A stretch of DNA of 48,651 nucleotides, from positions 1 through 48,651 of the forward strand of contig JAGMCF010000059.1 in NCBI GenBank assembly GCA_023129415.1, read 5' to 3'. A program made the position numbers and the translations under genes. Below the pieces are notes generated by a model. That model had not been told where the DNA came from. It did not search any database and was given only the letters and a program-made list of their open reading frames with translations. The first letter of the stretch is position 1; every line of letters starts with the position of its first letter. Shown here in pieces: positions 35,483-45,563 of this stretch. The DNA comes from Candidatus Cloacimonadota bacterium. GTDB lineage: Bacteria > Cloacimonadota > Cloacimonadia > JGIOTU-2.

Positions 35483-35577
35483 GTAACACGGAACTCTGTT
35501 CCGTCAGTATTATGAATCTCTGGTTCATAATATGGAGCAGAGCTCCTTCTGACAGACGCTTCAGAGAAGCGTGTTAC
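35483..35577. repeat. array of four TCT/AGA-triloop hairpins inside a 7-bp outer stem
   Basis: Hairpins: ACGGAAC-TCT-GTTCCGT (35488-35504), an 11-bp stem with TCT loop (35508-35532), GGAGC-AGA-GCTCC (35534-35546), ACGCTTC-AGA-GAAGCGT (35556-35572). GTAACAC (35483-35489) and GTGTTAC (35571-35577) close the set. The rest of 35381-35724 contains a TAAACACTAATAA...TTATTAGTGTT inverted repeat and no convincing gene. Confidence 0.85.
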
Positions 35578-35724
35578 AATTTTAATCCACCTCAGATAAA
35601 CGAAGATAAGGCAGGTAAACACTAATAAGACGAATATTTCATTCTTAAAAATAAAGATCAACTAATCAATAAAAATCAACTTTATTAGTGTTCTCCTGCG
35701 AAACTTGAGTTACGCCAATACGCT

Positions 35725-36999
35725 TTACGCTCCGCGCTCTTCCGCTCCCGCTCCCCAATTGATATTTCTTGCAAAAATAATTGGCTTAAAAATTATCCTT
35801 TTCCCATTATACATCACTTCACCTTCCTGATTTTTAGTTAACACATAAGCCATCTTAATTTCGTATTGATTTATAAAAGATTTCAAATTTGGAGGTATAA
35901 TATTAGTATTTACTCTATTTTTATATTTTACTTCTACAGGAATGATTTCCCCATAACTTTCTAAAATGAAATCAATTTCAGTCCCATTTTTAGTTCTCCA
36001 ATATTTTATACTGTAATCATTGTTCCTAAGCATCTCTATTAGAGCAAAATTCTCGGCTATTGTTCCCTGGTCTAAAGGTAGTCTTTGTAGTTTTAGAACA
36101 TAGTTTCTTAAACCTAAATCGTAGAAATAGACCTTTTTCATTCTCCTGATTTCCTTTTCTTTATTACGGCAAAAAGGTGGTAAGAGTTTCACAGAAAAGG
36201 TTTGTTCTAATATAAAAAGATAATTTTCAACTGTCTTATGGGCAATTCTCAATGTTTCTGCGAGGGAGTTCATATTAACCAAACATCCAATTTGTTCAGC
36301 AAGCAATTCTACAAGATTAGAGAATTTAAAAGTATTTGCCGAACTAATAAAAAAGTTTATATCTTTTTCCAAGTAACTTATGTAGATGCTGGAAAAGATT
36401 TTTTGTTTCATCTCCAGTGTTGGATGTAGAATAACTTCAGGATAACCGCCAAATATAAAATACTCTTCAATAATTCTCGTAACTTCAGGCATATCAATAA
36501 ATCTATCAGATGTAATCATATTGCAAAGGAGTGTGCTGTTTCTAACATTAGCAAACTCATAAAAATCAAAGTGGTAGACATTATAGATAAAATTTCTTCC
36601 TGTAAGTCCTTCCTTGATATTTCTGTTGAGAAGCAGTGAAGATGAACCTGTTGCAATGACCTTTATATCTTTATATTCATCATAGAGAAATTTTAGAACC
36701 TTATCAATCCGGGGAAAATTTTGGAACTCGTCCAAGAGAAGAAAAATTCTTTGAGAAAGATCAAATCCAGAAATTACCAAGAAATCAATTATATTTTGTG
36801 GTGTGTTAAAAACGTTAGCATACTCAGGATTTTCTAAATTTATTTTGATAACTTGTTTTTTATCCCTCTTTAATTTTCCTTCAATGATATTCAAGATAGT
36901 GGTTTTGCCAACCTGTCTGGTTCCAACCAAGATTTGTATTTTGGGCGTCTCCATATCTGACAATATGGTATTCACTACATTCCTATCAAAAATTTTCAT
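35725..36999 (-). CDS. AAA+ ATPase with DUF4143 domain
   Basis: 424 residues from ATG 36999 (MKIFDRNVV), preceded by AAAGGATTC; an ATG at 37050 is in frame but lacks a binding site. N-terminal AAA_14 domain: Walker A LVGTRQVGKTTIL, Walker B IFLLLDEFQNFPRID, sensor VIATGSSSLLLNR. C-terminal DUF4143 (nuclease-like) with WRTKNGTEIDFILESYGEII followed by PVEVKYK. Common in genomes rich in mobile genes; function unknown. The last ten residues run into GC-rich repeat-like DNA. Confidence 0.9.
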   Translation of the reverse strand: MKIFDRNVVNTILSDMETPKIQILVGTRQVGKTTILNIIEGKLKRDKKQVIKINLENPEYANVFNTPQNIIDFLVISGFDLSQRIFLLLDEFQNFPRIDKVLKFLYDEYKDIKVIATGSSSLLLNRNIKEGLTGRNFIYNVYHFDFYEFANVRNSTLLCNMITSDRFIDMPEVTRIIEEYFIFGGYPEVILHPTLEMKQKIFSSIYISYLEKDINFFISSANTFKFSNLVELLAEQIGCLVNMNSLAETLRIAHKTVENYLFILEQTFSVKLLPPFCRNKEKEIRRMKKVYFYDLGLRNYVLKLQRLPLDQGTIAENFALIEMLRNNDYSIKYWRTKNGTEIDFILESYGEIIPVEVKYKNRVNTNIIPPNLKSFINQYEIKMAYVLTKNQEGEVMYNGKRIIFKPIIFARNINWGAGAEERGA

Positions 37000-37193
37000 G
37001 AAATTAGAATCCTTTTTTTGAAAAGATTTTAGACATAATTCCAATTTCATATTGAATTAAGTCAAGTATTTTTTGCATATAGTGTATAAAAAAAACCTAC
37101 TATTTTTTAGATATATTATATCAAAAGTCCACCAGTGGTGTCTGCGTGCTACAAGCAGATATCCATCTTTTATAAATAAATATTTTGTTCTCT

Positions 37194-37370
37194 CTACTTA
37201 GTATCTGTCCCTAGATGTAGAACGAGGTTCCTAGCTCGTTTTCTTAAAGCACATTTTCCGAAGGATCTGCCTTTGGCATGAAAAGTCTATTTACATTAAC
37301 AACCTTGGAAGGTCGTTCTACAACCCCCAATTAAATTGGGGGGACTTTACGGACAGACACTACTTAGTCA
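37194..37370. repeat. nested inverted-repeat element between the ATPase and transporter genes
   Basis: Outer arms GTATCTGTCC (37201-37210) and GGACAGACAC (37351-37360); second arms TGTAGAACGA (37216-37225) and TCGTTCTACA (37313-37322), perfect. Smaller stems inside: AACGAG/CTCGTT, ACCTT/AAGGT and CCCCCAATT/AATTGGGGG. No gene in 37000-37359. It runs into the stop of the transporter gene. Confidence 0.6.
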
Positions 37371-38538
37371 GTAATAAGATCAGAATTGGTATAAGGAAAA
37401 AAACAATCAAAATAAAAAGAATAGGATATAGTTTACTTTTTATAACTATTTTTGATAACATCACAGATGCTTTAATTGGAATGTGACGAACTGGCTTGAC
37501 TGGCATAATAATTACCATTCCAAACATATTAAAACAGAAATGTGAAATTGCCACTATCAAAGCAGGTATACTACCAGTTGCCAGCGCAGCCAAAAGAGTA
37601 GTAACAGTAGTTCCAATATTTGCTCCGACTGTATATGGTAAAACCTGATAAATTGTCAATATCCCGGCTCCAGCAAGAGGTACAACCAGAGAAGTTGTTA
37701 TAGAACTGCTCTGCACAATTGCAGTTAATATCAAACCAAATAGTAAAGCTAAAAGTCCATTGCGAAAAATAACATTGCTGAAGAACCTTTCCACTCTGTT
37801 TACAACAAGCAAACGCAGTATTTTCACCATATATTTCAAAGCAATAAACAAAAAGAATAAGGCAATTGCAAGAATAATAAATTTTGCAAGTTGGGGAGAT
37901 AACAGCTTCTGTAAAAGGCCTCCGTCAGCTGGTGATTCAGTATATTTGGGATTAAATAAGAAATGGACAACAGGTTTTGTAATTGCTGCTATAGGACTTT
38001 TAAACTCTACACCTTTCAGATTTGTGGAAACCAAAAAATTAGTAAGAGTCACAGAACTCTTTTCAATTATATGAAAACATATTTCCAGAGGTAAAAGTAT
38101 AACAACAGCTATAATGTTGAAAAAATCGTGAACGGTTGCAGCTCTAAAGGCATTTTGAAATTCATCGGAACGAGAAATATGTGCCAGAGAAACTATAGTA
38201 TTTGTGATGGTAGTGCCAATATTAGCCCCCATAATTATCGGAATAGCAATGCGAATTGAGTCTGGACCTAAAATACTACTTGCTACTAAACCAACTACAA
38301 TAGAAGTTGTGGTTGATGAACTTTGCAAGATACTTGTAGCCAAAATACCCACAACTAATCCCATAATAGGATTACTAACATTTTGTATCAATCCTTCTGA
38401 TAAACCCTTAAATCCCTTGAACCCCTCCCCCATCATAACAATACTGAGAAAGAAAAGGTAAATCAAAAAAAACAGAAGGAAAATTTTGACTGTATGCTTA
38501 ATATTGTGCTGTTTCTGTTTCAGAAAATTGTAATCCAT
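37360..38538 (-). CDS. Na/Pi cotransporter family protein
   Basis: 392 residues, inner membrane, two repeated halves. Each half carries a QSSS signature: LATSILQSSSTTTSIVVGLV and LILTAIVQSSSITTSLVVPL, each followed by GANIGTT. These bind sodium and phosphate in the NptA/PNaS family. About nine hydrophobic segments. It lacks the C-terminal PhoU domain found in many bacterial members; the PhoU protein encoded at 34067 may replace it. Confidence 0.93.
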   Translation of the reverse strand: MDYNFLKQKQHNIKHTVKIFLLFFLIYLFFLSIVMMGEGFKGFKGLSEGLIQNVSNPIMGLVVGILATSILQSSSTTTSIVVGLVASSILGPDSIRIAIPIIMGANIGTTITNTIVSLAHISRSDEFQNAFRAATVHDFFNIIAVVILLPLEICFHIIEKSSVTLTNFLVSTNLKGVEFKSPIAAITKPVVHFLFNPKYTESPADGGLLQKLLSPQLAKFIILAIALFFLFIALKYMVKILRLLVVNRVERFFSNVIFRNGLLALLFGLILTAIVQSSSITTSLVVPLAGAGILTIYQVLPYTVGANIGTTVTTLLAALATGSIPALIVAISHFCFNMFGMVIIMPVKPVRHIPIKASVMLSKIVIKSKLYPILFILIVFFLIPILILLLTK

Positions 38539-38579
38539 TCTATTGCTTTTACAAGCTGGTTCTGATTTGCAAAAAATAT

Positions 38580-39299
38580 TTACAGTTTGTCTACAATCTC
38601 TGAAAGTTGATCAACTACTTGAACATATCTTGAATAGAATTCTACAAGTTGTTGTCTTTTCATCTTTATGTTTCTACTTTTGAGATCAAATGCTTGTAGA
38701 AAAGCTGTAAAGTCTATTTTGAGAAGGGTAGCAGTCTTTTTGATTATATAAATAATCTTTTCGGGAATTTCCTCATTCTTTAGAACAATAATAGCTTTCA
38801 TTACAGGAATAAAACTTGAAAATGAGGTAAAAATGAGATTTTTTATTACTTTCAGATTCCCAATGTTTTCCAGAAAAGCTAATCTAAGAATTAGTAGCTT
38901 ACCTTTCAATTCCCTTTCTGCTTGCAATCGTAAATGTTCAGGGTTTATTTTCAACTTTTCAAAATAATCATCTCCAAAAATAGTTTTATGTGAAGACTTT
39001 ATATTCAGAAATTCAATTGGGAAAGTATCTAATGAACTTTCAATATATTGTTTTGAAAGAAAAAGTGGAGCACTTACATGTTTTTTTCTTAAATGCTTAA
39101 TTGTTCCTTTTGCACTAATAAGATTTTTTAGATTAAGGTCTTCTAAAATAATAGCAACATTTATATCAGAATATTTCGGATTAAAATCTTGAGTCGTAGC
39201 ACTACCATAAATATGAATCGAAATTAATGATTCACCAAAAACTGTCTTATATTTTTCTTCGATTTCAGTGAAAAGTTTTTGCTTGTCTTTAATTTTCAT
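38580..39299 (-). CDS. nucleotidyltransferase-domain protein
   Basis: 239 residues. SIHIYGSATTQDFNPKYSDI is the nucleotidyltransferase core (GSxxxxxF..SD), but the second metal residue is Asn (SDINVAI) where Asp is usual, so activity may be reduced. The C-terminal half is helical (substrate-binding, HEPN-like in size). It could be an adenylyl- or nucleotidyltransferase acting on a small molecule or protein. Not part of an obvious pair. Confidence 0.7.
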   Translation of the reverse strand: MKIKDKQKLFTEIEEKYKTVFGESLISIHIYGSATTQDFNPKYSDINVAIILEDLNLKNLISAKGTIKHLRKKHVSAPLFLSKQYIESSLDTFPIEFLNIKSSHKTIFGDDYFEKLKINPEHLRLQAERELKGKLLILRLAFLENIGNLKVIKNLIFTSFSSFIPVMKAIIVLKNEEIPEKIIYIIKKTATLLKIDFTAFLQAFDLKSRNIKMKRQQLVEFYSRYVQVVDQLSEIVDKL

Positions 39300-39373
39300 A
39301 TACCTTTCCTTTTTGATTTGTTTTATATTATGGAGTAACCAAGTCTCGCTACTTTATTAGGCGATGGAGTCAC

Positions 39374-40234
39374 CTACTCCATGATGGTTACCAAAAATGC
39401 TTTCGCACAACTCTTTGCCAGATTTCTTATTCTCTTAATATAAATTGCTCTTTCAGTAACACTAATCGCTCCACGAGCATCCAACAAATTAAAAATATGA
39501 GAACATTTTAGCAAATAGTCGTATCCGGGATATATAAGTCCAATCTCTATTTGACGCTTAGCTTCATTTTCGTATTTATCAAAATTTGTAAAAAGTAATT
39601 CAAGATTTGCTGCATTGAAATTAAACTCAGAGAATTCTTTTTCATTTTGTGTGTAAATCTCACCATATTTCACATTCTCATTCCAGGCAATATCTTTGAA
39701 ATTGTCCACCTGTTGAATATACATTGCCAGTCGCTCCAGACCATAAGTTAGTTCCACAGGGATAGATTTTAATTCAATGCCTGCAATTTGTTGGAAATAT
39801 GTAAATTGTGAAATCTCCATTCCATCCAGCCAAACTTCCCAGCCAAGACCTGCTGCACCAAGAGTTGGTGACTCCCAATCATCTTCCACAAAGCGGATAT
39901 CGTGTTCTTTTATTGGAGTTCCGATTGCTTCTAAACTTTTTAAATACAATTCCTGAATGTCACTCGGAGAAGGTTTAATCAATACTTGAAACTGATAGTA
40001 GTGCTGCAATCTGTTGGGATTTTCTCCATATCGTCCATCTTTGGGACGGCGGGATGGTTGCACATACGCAACTTTTACTGGCTTGTCAGAAAGGGAACCA
40101 AAAAAAGTTGCAGGATGAAAAGTTCCCGCCCCCATTTCAACATCATAGGGTTGACGAATTATACACCCATTATCATCCCAGAATTTTTGTAAATTGAATA
40201 TTATTTGTTGAAATGATAATTTATTCTTCATCAT
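39374..40234 (-). CDS. glyQ: glycyl-tRNA synthetase alpha subunit
   Basis: 286 residues from ATG 40234 (an earlier TTG at 40246 has no support). Class II core: [68 protein letters not shown] and [11 protein letters not shown], characteristic of GlyQ. The enzyme needs the beta subunit GlyS, not encoded next to it in this window. The first codons overlap the last ones of the TPR lipoprotein gene. Confidence 0.96.
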   Translation of the reverse strand: MMKNKLSFQQIIFNLQKFWDDNGCIIRQPYDVEMGAGTFHPATFFGSLSDKPVKVAYVQPSRRPKDGRYGENPNRLQHYYQFQVLIKPSPSDIQELYLKSLEAIGTPIKEHDIRFVEDDWESPTLGAAGLGWEVWLDGMEISQFTYFQQIAGIELKSIPVELTYGLERLAMYIQQVDNFKDIAWNENVKYGEIYTQNEKEFSEFNFNAANLELLFTNFDKYENEAKRQIEIGLIYPGYDYLLKCSHIFNLLDARGAISVTERAIYIKRIRNLAKSCAKAFLVTIME

Positions 40235-41849
40235 AGAAGGGATCAAATTTTGTTTCTTTAATTAAAAGCTCAACAGTTGCTAATTTCTCTTTTAGCCTTT
40301 CTTTCATAAAATAATCTGCGGATAATGTGTTAGCTTTAATATAATAATCCTTTGCTGAAATAAATAATGCCTGTGCCTTTTTCTTATTTAAACTTCTTAA
40401 TTGATTATTTTCGTCGTATTCAGAGCTTAGGTCAGGATTTTTAGCTTTCTCATCATATTCAACAAATAATTGATAATGAGTATAACCTCTTTCATTATCA
40501 ATCTCAGCCAATAACAAATATGGTTCAGCTTTATCTGGAGTAATCTCAGCAGATTTTTTTGCATTTGCAATTGCTTTATCATAATCCTTCATTTGTCTAT
40601 AAACATCTGAAATTCTATTATATCCTGCAGGAGAATCTGGTTCTAAACTTATATATTTTCTTAATGATTCCAAAGCATCATCAAATCTTTGTTGAGTAAC
40701 ATAAGCTGCAGCTAAATTGAGATAAGGTGCAGTTCGTGTTGAATCCTTTTCTAAAATATCTAAATTTTGCTGAATACTTGCATCAATACGACCTGTTTTT
40801 TGATAAGCAATTGCTAATTTCTTCTCTACATCACTTGCTTCTTCTAATGAATCCAAGACTGTTTTTAAATATGGGATTGCTTCATTATAGTCATCATTAT
40901 CAAAGAATAATATACCTAATGCTTTACTCGCTCCAATGCAGCAAGAATCTATTTCAAGAACTGCACGAAAAGCTTCAACAGCTTCCTCGAAATCATCTAA
41001 TTCCTGATAAATTTCACCAACACAAAATATATATTCAATATTATCTGGAACAATATCAGCTAATTTCTCATATGTTTCACAAGCCATCTCACAATCCTTA
41101 TTCATCCTATATGTCCATGCTAATCCCTCAAGAACCTCAATAAACTCAGGGTCAATATCTAATGCTTGTTTGTAGCAGGAAATTGCTGAGTCATAATCCT
41201 CATTAATCGCTGATATCCGTGCAAGATAGGCGTATGCAGTCTTTTCATTGGGATTAAGATTAAGCACATCTAAAAATGCTTTTTGGGCATCCTCATACTG
41301 TTCAGAATTATAGAAATTGAGTGCAATATCCATTGCTTTTGTTTCTGCAGACCTTTTTAGTTCAATAGCCTTTTCCAAAATCAGATTAACTGATACAAGC
41401 CTTTTTTCCTTCTTCTTTTCAACTTGCAATCTCTCAAATTTGATATCTTCAGTTTGAGTATCAAAAATAAAGAAACTAACATTAAACAATGTTGCTCCAA
41501 TCTGTGATACTTGCCCCCAAATATTTATATCTGCTCCAATTTCCTTTGCAAAATCTAAAACATTCTCTTTATCTAATTCTTCTACTTTTGTTTTACCAAG
41601 TGCTTTATTTACATCCTTTGAGCCTATTACAACAACATGAGGGATTTTATCTGCCACTTCGGGAAAATCATTTTTAAGATATTTGCACATAGATTTGCTT
41701 TCTCTATCCAGATGATGAAAACCCCATACAGCGATTTTCATACCTATTTCTTCAACCTCACCTTTCTTGGCTATGGCATTTTGAGAGCAAGATAATATTA
41801 GGAATGTAATTATTAGAAAAATTACACTTATTGACTTTGATGCTTTCAC
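40221..41849 (-). CDS. TPR-repeat lipoprotein
   Basis: 542 residues from GTG 41849, chosen because GGAGGAGAA precedes it and a lipoprotein signal follows at once ([15 protein letters not shown]). An N-terminal domain of about 130 residues ([27 protein letters not shown]) resembles the flavodoxin-like part of envelope-associated proteins that build outer-membrane complexes. Then comes a row of about nine TPR units ([51 protein letters not shown]). Likely a periplasmic scaffold anchored by lipid. Coupled to glyQ only by overlap. Confidence 0.83.
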   Translation of the reverse strand: MKASKSISVIFLIITFLILSCSQNAIAKKGEVEEIGMKIAVWGFHHLDRESKSMCKYLKNDFPEVADKIPHVVVIGSKDVNKALGKTKVEELDKENVLDFAKEIGADINIWGQVSQIGATLFNVSFFIFDTQTEDIKFERLQVEKKKEKRLVSVNLILEKAIELKRSAETKAMDIALNFYNSEQYEDAQKAFLDVLNLNPNEKTAYAYLARISAINEDYDSAISCYKQALDIDPEFIEVLEGLAWTYRMNKDCEMACETYEKLADIVPDNIEYIFCVGEIYQELDDFEEAVEAFRAVLEIDSCCIGASKALGILFFDNDDYNEAIPYLKTVLDSLEEASDVEKKLAIAYQKTGRIDASIQQNLDILEKDSTRTAPYLNLAAAYVTQQRFDDALESLRKYISLEPDSPAGYNRISDVYRQMKDYDKAIANAKKSAEITPDKAEPYLLLAEIDNERGYTHYQLFVEYDEKAKNPDLSSEYDENNQLRSLNKKKAQALFISAKDYYIKANTLSADYFMKERLKEKLATVELLIKETKFDPFYDEE

Positions 41850-42162
41850 TTCTCCTCCAATCGGTCTTCTTATGAAATGACCCCAATAGCACACATCATG
41901 ACAGGTCTCATTACAAAGATATCAAAAATATATACCCTTTTATGAAATAATCCTTTATTGAAAAAAATATCTTTTCATAAAAAGCAGGATTTATATTTAC
42001 TAAATTTTTTACTGCTCTTTGTGTACTTTTGTAGCTCATCTCATATCATTTATTTTTTGTTAAAGAATTTAGATGTGAAAAATTTTAATCAAGTAATTTA
42101 TTAAAATTGTTAAATTAAATAACAGTTTGAAAAAATTATCGTTTTTAGCTATTAAATATAAA
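41850..42162. other. AT-rich intergenic stretch without a visible gene
   Basis: Upstream of the TPR lipoprotein and downstream of tRNA-Glu. Very AT-rich. I see no gene, RNA or clear terminator beyond short A/T runs. Confidence 0.6.
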
Positions 42163-42237
42163 TGGCGACCCCAAGGGGAATCGAACCCCTGTTGCAGGAA
42201 TGAAAATCCTGAGTCCTAACCCCTAGACGATGGGGTC
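42163..42237 (-). tRNA. tRNA-Glu (TTC)
   Basis: Acceptor GACCCCA/TGGGGTC, anticodon stem CAGGA/TCCTG around TTTTCAT (anticodon TTC, T33 present), T arm AGGGG/CCCCT with TTCGATT, discriminator G and an encoded CCA. Confidence 0.95.
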
Positions 42238-42249
42238 CCAAAAGATATT

Positions 42250-42331
42250 GCCCACGAAACACACGAAAAATATATGTCAACTTTATCAAATCTAAATAAA
42301 TTATTTTCGTATATTTCGCGTGTTTCGCGGG
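42250..42331. repeat. inverted CACGAA-type element between two tRNA genes
   Basis: CCCACGAAACACACGAAA (from 42251) and the complement of TTTCGCGTGTTTCGCGGG (to 42331) form imperfect arms around an AT-rich centre, lying entirely between tRNA-Glu and tRNA-Lys. Confidence 0.65.
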
Positions 42332-42341
42332 TATTATATTA

Positions 42342-42413
42342 TGAGCCAGGAAGGATTCGAACCTTCGACTCTCGCCTTAAAAGGGCGATACTCTACCGCT
42401 GAGTTACTGGCCC
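42342..42413 (-). tRNA. tRNA-Lys (TTT)
   Basis: Acceptor GGGCCAG/CTGGCTC, anticodon loop CTTTTAA with TTT, stem TCGCC/GGCGA, T arm GAAGG/CCTTC with TTCGAAT, discriminator A. CCA is not encoded, unlike tRNA-Glu and tRNA-Phe in this window. Confidence 0.95.
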
Positions 42414-42424
42414 TGGATTTATAC

Positions 42425-42452
42425 AATCTATAAACTTATCTTTATCTGTCAA
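42425..42452 (-). promoter_or_regulatory. possible promoter of the tRNA-Lys/tRNA-Glu pair
   Basis: TTGACA (42452-42447), a 16-base spacer and TAGATT (42430-42425) on the minus strand, about ten bases before the tRNA-Lys 5' end. Confidence 0.4.
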
Positions 42453-42605
42453 GAGTAAAATACTAAATAGATTGTTTAATTTCTTAACAAGATTTTTAAT
42501 AGTACTTTTCTTTGTCAAACTTTTTCACTTTTTAATAAAACTCATTTTTCTTGACACCAAAATTATTAATTTCTTACTAATCCAAAAGAAAGGAAATCGT
42601 ATTCT

Positions 42606-45209
42606 ATGCCATCAAGCAATGAAATTAGAAAGCAGTTTATCAAGTTTTTCTCTGATAAAGGACATGAAGTTGTGCCTTCTGCTCCATTAGTGCCTGCAAA
42701 TGACCCCACCTTGCTTTTTACTAATGCAGGAATGAACCAGTTCAAAAATGTGTTCCTGGGTAAAGGGAATAGGGATTATGTCCGCGTAGTGAATAGTCAG
42801 AAATGTCTGCGTGCTGGTGGAAAGCATAATGATCTGGAAGAAGTTGGCAAGGATGACTATCACCATACCTTTTTTGAAATGCTGGGAAACTGGTCTTTTG
42901 GAGATTATCATAAGAAAGAGGCAATCGAATGGGCATGGGAACTCCTCACAAAAGTCTGGAAAATTCCAAAGAATAAACTTTATGCAACTGTGCATCATAA
43001 CGACGATGAGTCCTTCCAACTCTGGCAGGAAGTTACAGATCTTGATAAAGAAAGAATCTTAAAATTCGGAGATAAACACAATTTCTGGGAGATGGCAGAT
43101 ATTGGTCCCTGTGGACCTTGTTCAGAAATTCATTATGACCGTGGAGTGCAACATTGCCAGAAAATAGAAGAGACAAATCATAAATGTGAGATAAATGGCG
43201 GTTGTGGAAGATATGTTGAAATATGGAACCTCGTTTTCATCCAATATAACCGTCTTAAAAATAGAGAATTAGTTGACCTCCCACAAAAACATGTGGATAC
43301 TGGTGCCGGATTTGAGCGGTTGGTTTCTATTTTACAAAACAAATTTTCAAATTATGAGACTGACCTCTTTATGCCAATTATAAAACATCTTGAAACTCTA
43401 TCTTGTACAAAATATGAAGAGAATAAACAGGCATTTCGGGTAATTTCAGACCATATCAGAGCACTTACTTTTGCCATTGCCGATGGAGTTCTGCCTTCAA
43501 ACGAGGGACGTGGTTATGTTATTCGTCGCATTTTACGAAGAGCAGCTCGATTTGGCAGACTGATAAATTTACATAACCCATTCCTCTATCAACTTCTTGA
43601 TGATATTATTGAAATTATGGGTGAATATTATCCAGAACTTATTGAAAAAAGGGAGCATATCAAATTAGTAATTAAATCAGAAGAGGAACGTTTCAACCTG
43701 ACTTTAGATGTAGGTATCATTAAATTTAAGGAAATTACAGAAATGTTAAAACCTAAAGAAATCATTTCCGGAAAGGATGTATTTAAACTTTATGATACAT
43801 ACGGTTTCCCTATGGATTTAACAAGAATTATGGCAGAAGAAAAAGGGTTTTGTGTTGATGAAAAAGGATTTGAAAAAGAGATGAAAAAGCAGAGATTACA
43901 GGCAAAAGAAGCCTCACAATTTGAGTTGAAAGATGATAAAATCAAAAAAATAAAAATTAAGCCGTCTACAAAAACACAGTTTGTTGGATATAATCAAAAT
44001 TTTTCTTCCAGTAAGATTGAACATTTTTATATTGATGAAGAGAATAATGTAGTAATCGTTTTGGATAAGACACCTTTTTATGCGGAATCAGGTGGACAGG
44101 TTGCTGATAATGGCTCTATTTTCAATCAAGAATTTAAAATAGAAGTGGAAGATGTCCAAAAAGAAAATGATGTTTTTTTTCATTTCGGGAAATTGGTTTC
44201 TGGTAAAATTTCCAAAGAAAATGAAGTTATTGCAGAAGTAAATGTAAAAAGAAGAAATGATATTGCGAGGAATCATACAGCTACTCATCTTTTGCATGCT
44301 GCTCTGCGAAAGGTTTTAGGGAAGCATCTTCATCAAAAGGGTTCGTTGGTAGTCCCGGATAGATTACGTTTTGATTTCACTCATTTTAAAGCATTGAGCA
44401 AAGAAGAGCTTGAAATGGTTGAAAAAATAGTTAATGAAAAAATCCGTGAAAATCTAACTGTGAATGTTTATTATGATGATTTGGAAAACGCAAGAAAAAA
44501 AGGTGCAATGGCACTCTTCGGTGAAAAATACGAAAAAAAAGTGAGAGTGGTTGAAATTGATGAGTACTCATTAGAATTATGCGGTGGAATTCATTGTAAA
44601 AATACCGGAGAAATTGGGTTATGTAAAATTATTTCAGAAAGTTCGATTTCTGCTGGGGTGCGTCGCATTGAAGCACTAACTGGAGAATATGCATTTGACT
44701 TATTTAAAGAAAAAGAGGTAATTCTGGACGAAATTCAATCTCAATTTAAATGTTCCACTATTGATGTTGTAAATAGAATTGAAAAATTGTTTTCTGAAAA
44801 TAAACAATTGAAAAAGCAACTTGAAAAACTTGAAAAAGGTAATGTGAAGGAATCTATTGATAAGTTGATAGCACATCCTGTTATTGTTCAGGGAATTAAA
44901 ATCATAGCAGGAGAAGTAAAAGTTAAGAATATCCAACAGTTGCGAGAATCAGCAGATTATATAAAAAATAAGATAGATGAAGGGATAGGTATTTTAGGAG
45001 CAAATATTGATGACAAAGCATCTCTTATATGTATTGTTTCATCCAATTTACAAAAAAGATTTCCTGCTGGCAAACTCGTAAATAAGGTAGCACAAATAGT
45101 TGGTGGTAAAGGTGGTGGAAGACCTGATATGGCAATGGCTGGCGGGAGGAATGTTGGAAAGATTAAAGATGCGATTGCGAAAGTGACTGAGATTGTGAAA
45201 AATTTATAA
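42606..45209 (+). CDS. alaS: alanyl-tRNA synthetase
   Basis: 867 residues, full length. Class II aminoacylation domain (IRKQFIKFFSDKGHEVVPSA, LLFTNAGMNQFKN), editing domain with HTATHLLHAALRKVLG and the metal Cys/His motif ELCGGIHCKNTGEIG, and C-terminal DHHA1/C-Ala part ending in VGGKGGGRPDMAMAGGRN. Attaches alanine to tRNA-Ala and removes mischarged Ser/Gly. TTGACA with TACTAA upstream at 42551-42580 is a plausible promoter, and AAAGGAAATC precedes the start. A decayed copy of its 3' end lies 0.7 kb downstream. Confidence 0.98.
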   Translation: MPSSNEIRKQFIKFFSDKGHEVVPSAPLVPANDPTLLFTNAGMNQFKNVFLGKGNRDYVRVVNSQKCLRAGGKHNDLEEVGKDDYHHTFFEMLGNWSFGDYHKKEAIEWAWELLTKVWKIPKNKLYATVHHNDDESFQLWQEVTDLDKERILKFGDKHNFWEMADIGPCGPCSEIHYDRGVQHCQKIEETNHKCEINGGCGRYVEIWNLVFIQYNRLKNRELVDLPQKHVDTGAGFERLVSILQNKFSNYETDLFMPIIKHLETLSCTKYEENKQAFRVISDHIRALTFAIADGVLPSNEGRGYVIRRILRRAARFGRLINLHNPFLYQLLDDIIEIMGEYYPELIEKREHIKLVIKSEEERFNLTLDVGIIKFKEITEMLKPKEIISGKDVFKLYDTYGFPMDLTRIMAEEKGFCVDEKGFEKEMKKQRLQAKEASQFELKDDKIKKIKIKPSTKTQFVGYNQNFSSSKIEHFYIDEENNVVIVLDKTPFYAESGGQVADNGSIFNQEFKIEVEDVQKENDVFFHFGKLVSGKISKENEVIAEVNVKRRNDIARNHTATHLLHAALRKVLGKHLHQKGSLVVPDRLRFDFTHFKALSKEELEMVEKIVNEKIRENLTVNVYYDDLENARKKGAMALFGEKYEKKVRVVEIDEYSLELCGGIHCKNTGEIGLCKIISESSISAGVRRIEALTGEYAFDLFKEKEVILDEIQSQFKCSTIDVVNRIEKLFSENKQLKKQLEKLEKGNVKESIDKLIAHPVIVQGIKIIAGEVKVKNIQQLRESADYIKNKIDEGIGILGANIDDKASLICIVSSNLQKRFPAGKLVNKVAQIVGGKGGGRPDMAMAGGRNVGKIKDAIAKVTEIVKNL

Positions 45210-45281
45210 ACACACTTTCGGACTTGGTAATGTCTATTTTTGAAATAACTTATAGATCTTATTAAAACGGAGGTAAATAAT

Positions 45282-45563
45282 ATGCAAAGAATTCAATTAA
45301 ATGAAGATATTCTATCATTATCCGAATTTAGAGAACATATTTCTGCATTTATTGAAAAAATTCACAAAACAAAAAGACCTCTTGTTATTACTCAACAAGG
45401 AAAGGGAAAGGCTGTTTTATTAGATGTTGCGGAATATGAGGCACTTATTGAAAAACTGGAACTATTAAATGATATTCAAACAGGAGAAATGCAAGTTAGA
45501 CAAGCCAGAACTTTGAGTCATGAAGAAGCAAAAAAGCAAGTATTAGAAAGAATCTCAAAATGA
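45282..45563 (+). CDS. Phd/YefM-family antitoxin
   Basis: 93 residues. FREHISAFIEKIHKTKRPLV, then ITQQGKGKAVLLDVAEYEAL, is the Phd/YefM DNA-binding fold; the helical C-terminus would hold the toxin. Strong ACGGAGG binding site. The last codons overlap the toxin start by four bases. Confidence 0.9.
   Translation: MQRIQLNEDILSLSEFREHISAFIEKIHKTKRPLVITQQGKGKAVLLDVAEYEALIEKLELLNDIQTGEMQVRQARTLSHEEAKKQVLERISK

Noticed and set aside
35440-35661. 73-codon open frame over the hairpin array
   Set aside because: It is produced by the inverted repeats; no ribosome binding site and no protein-like pattern.
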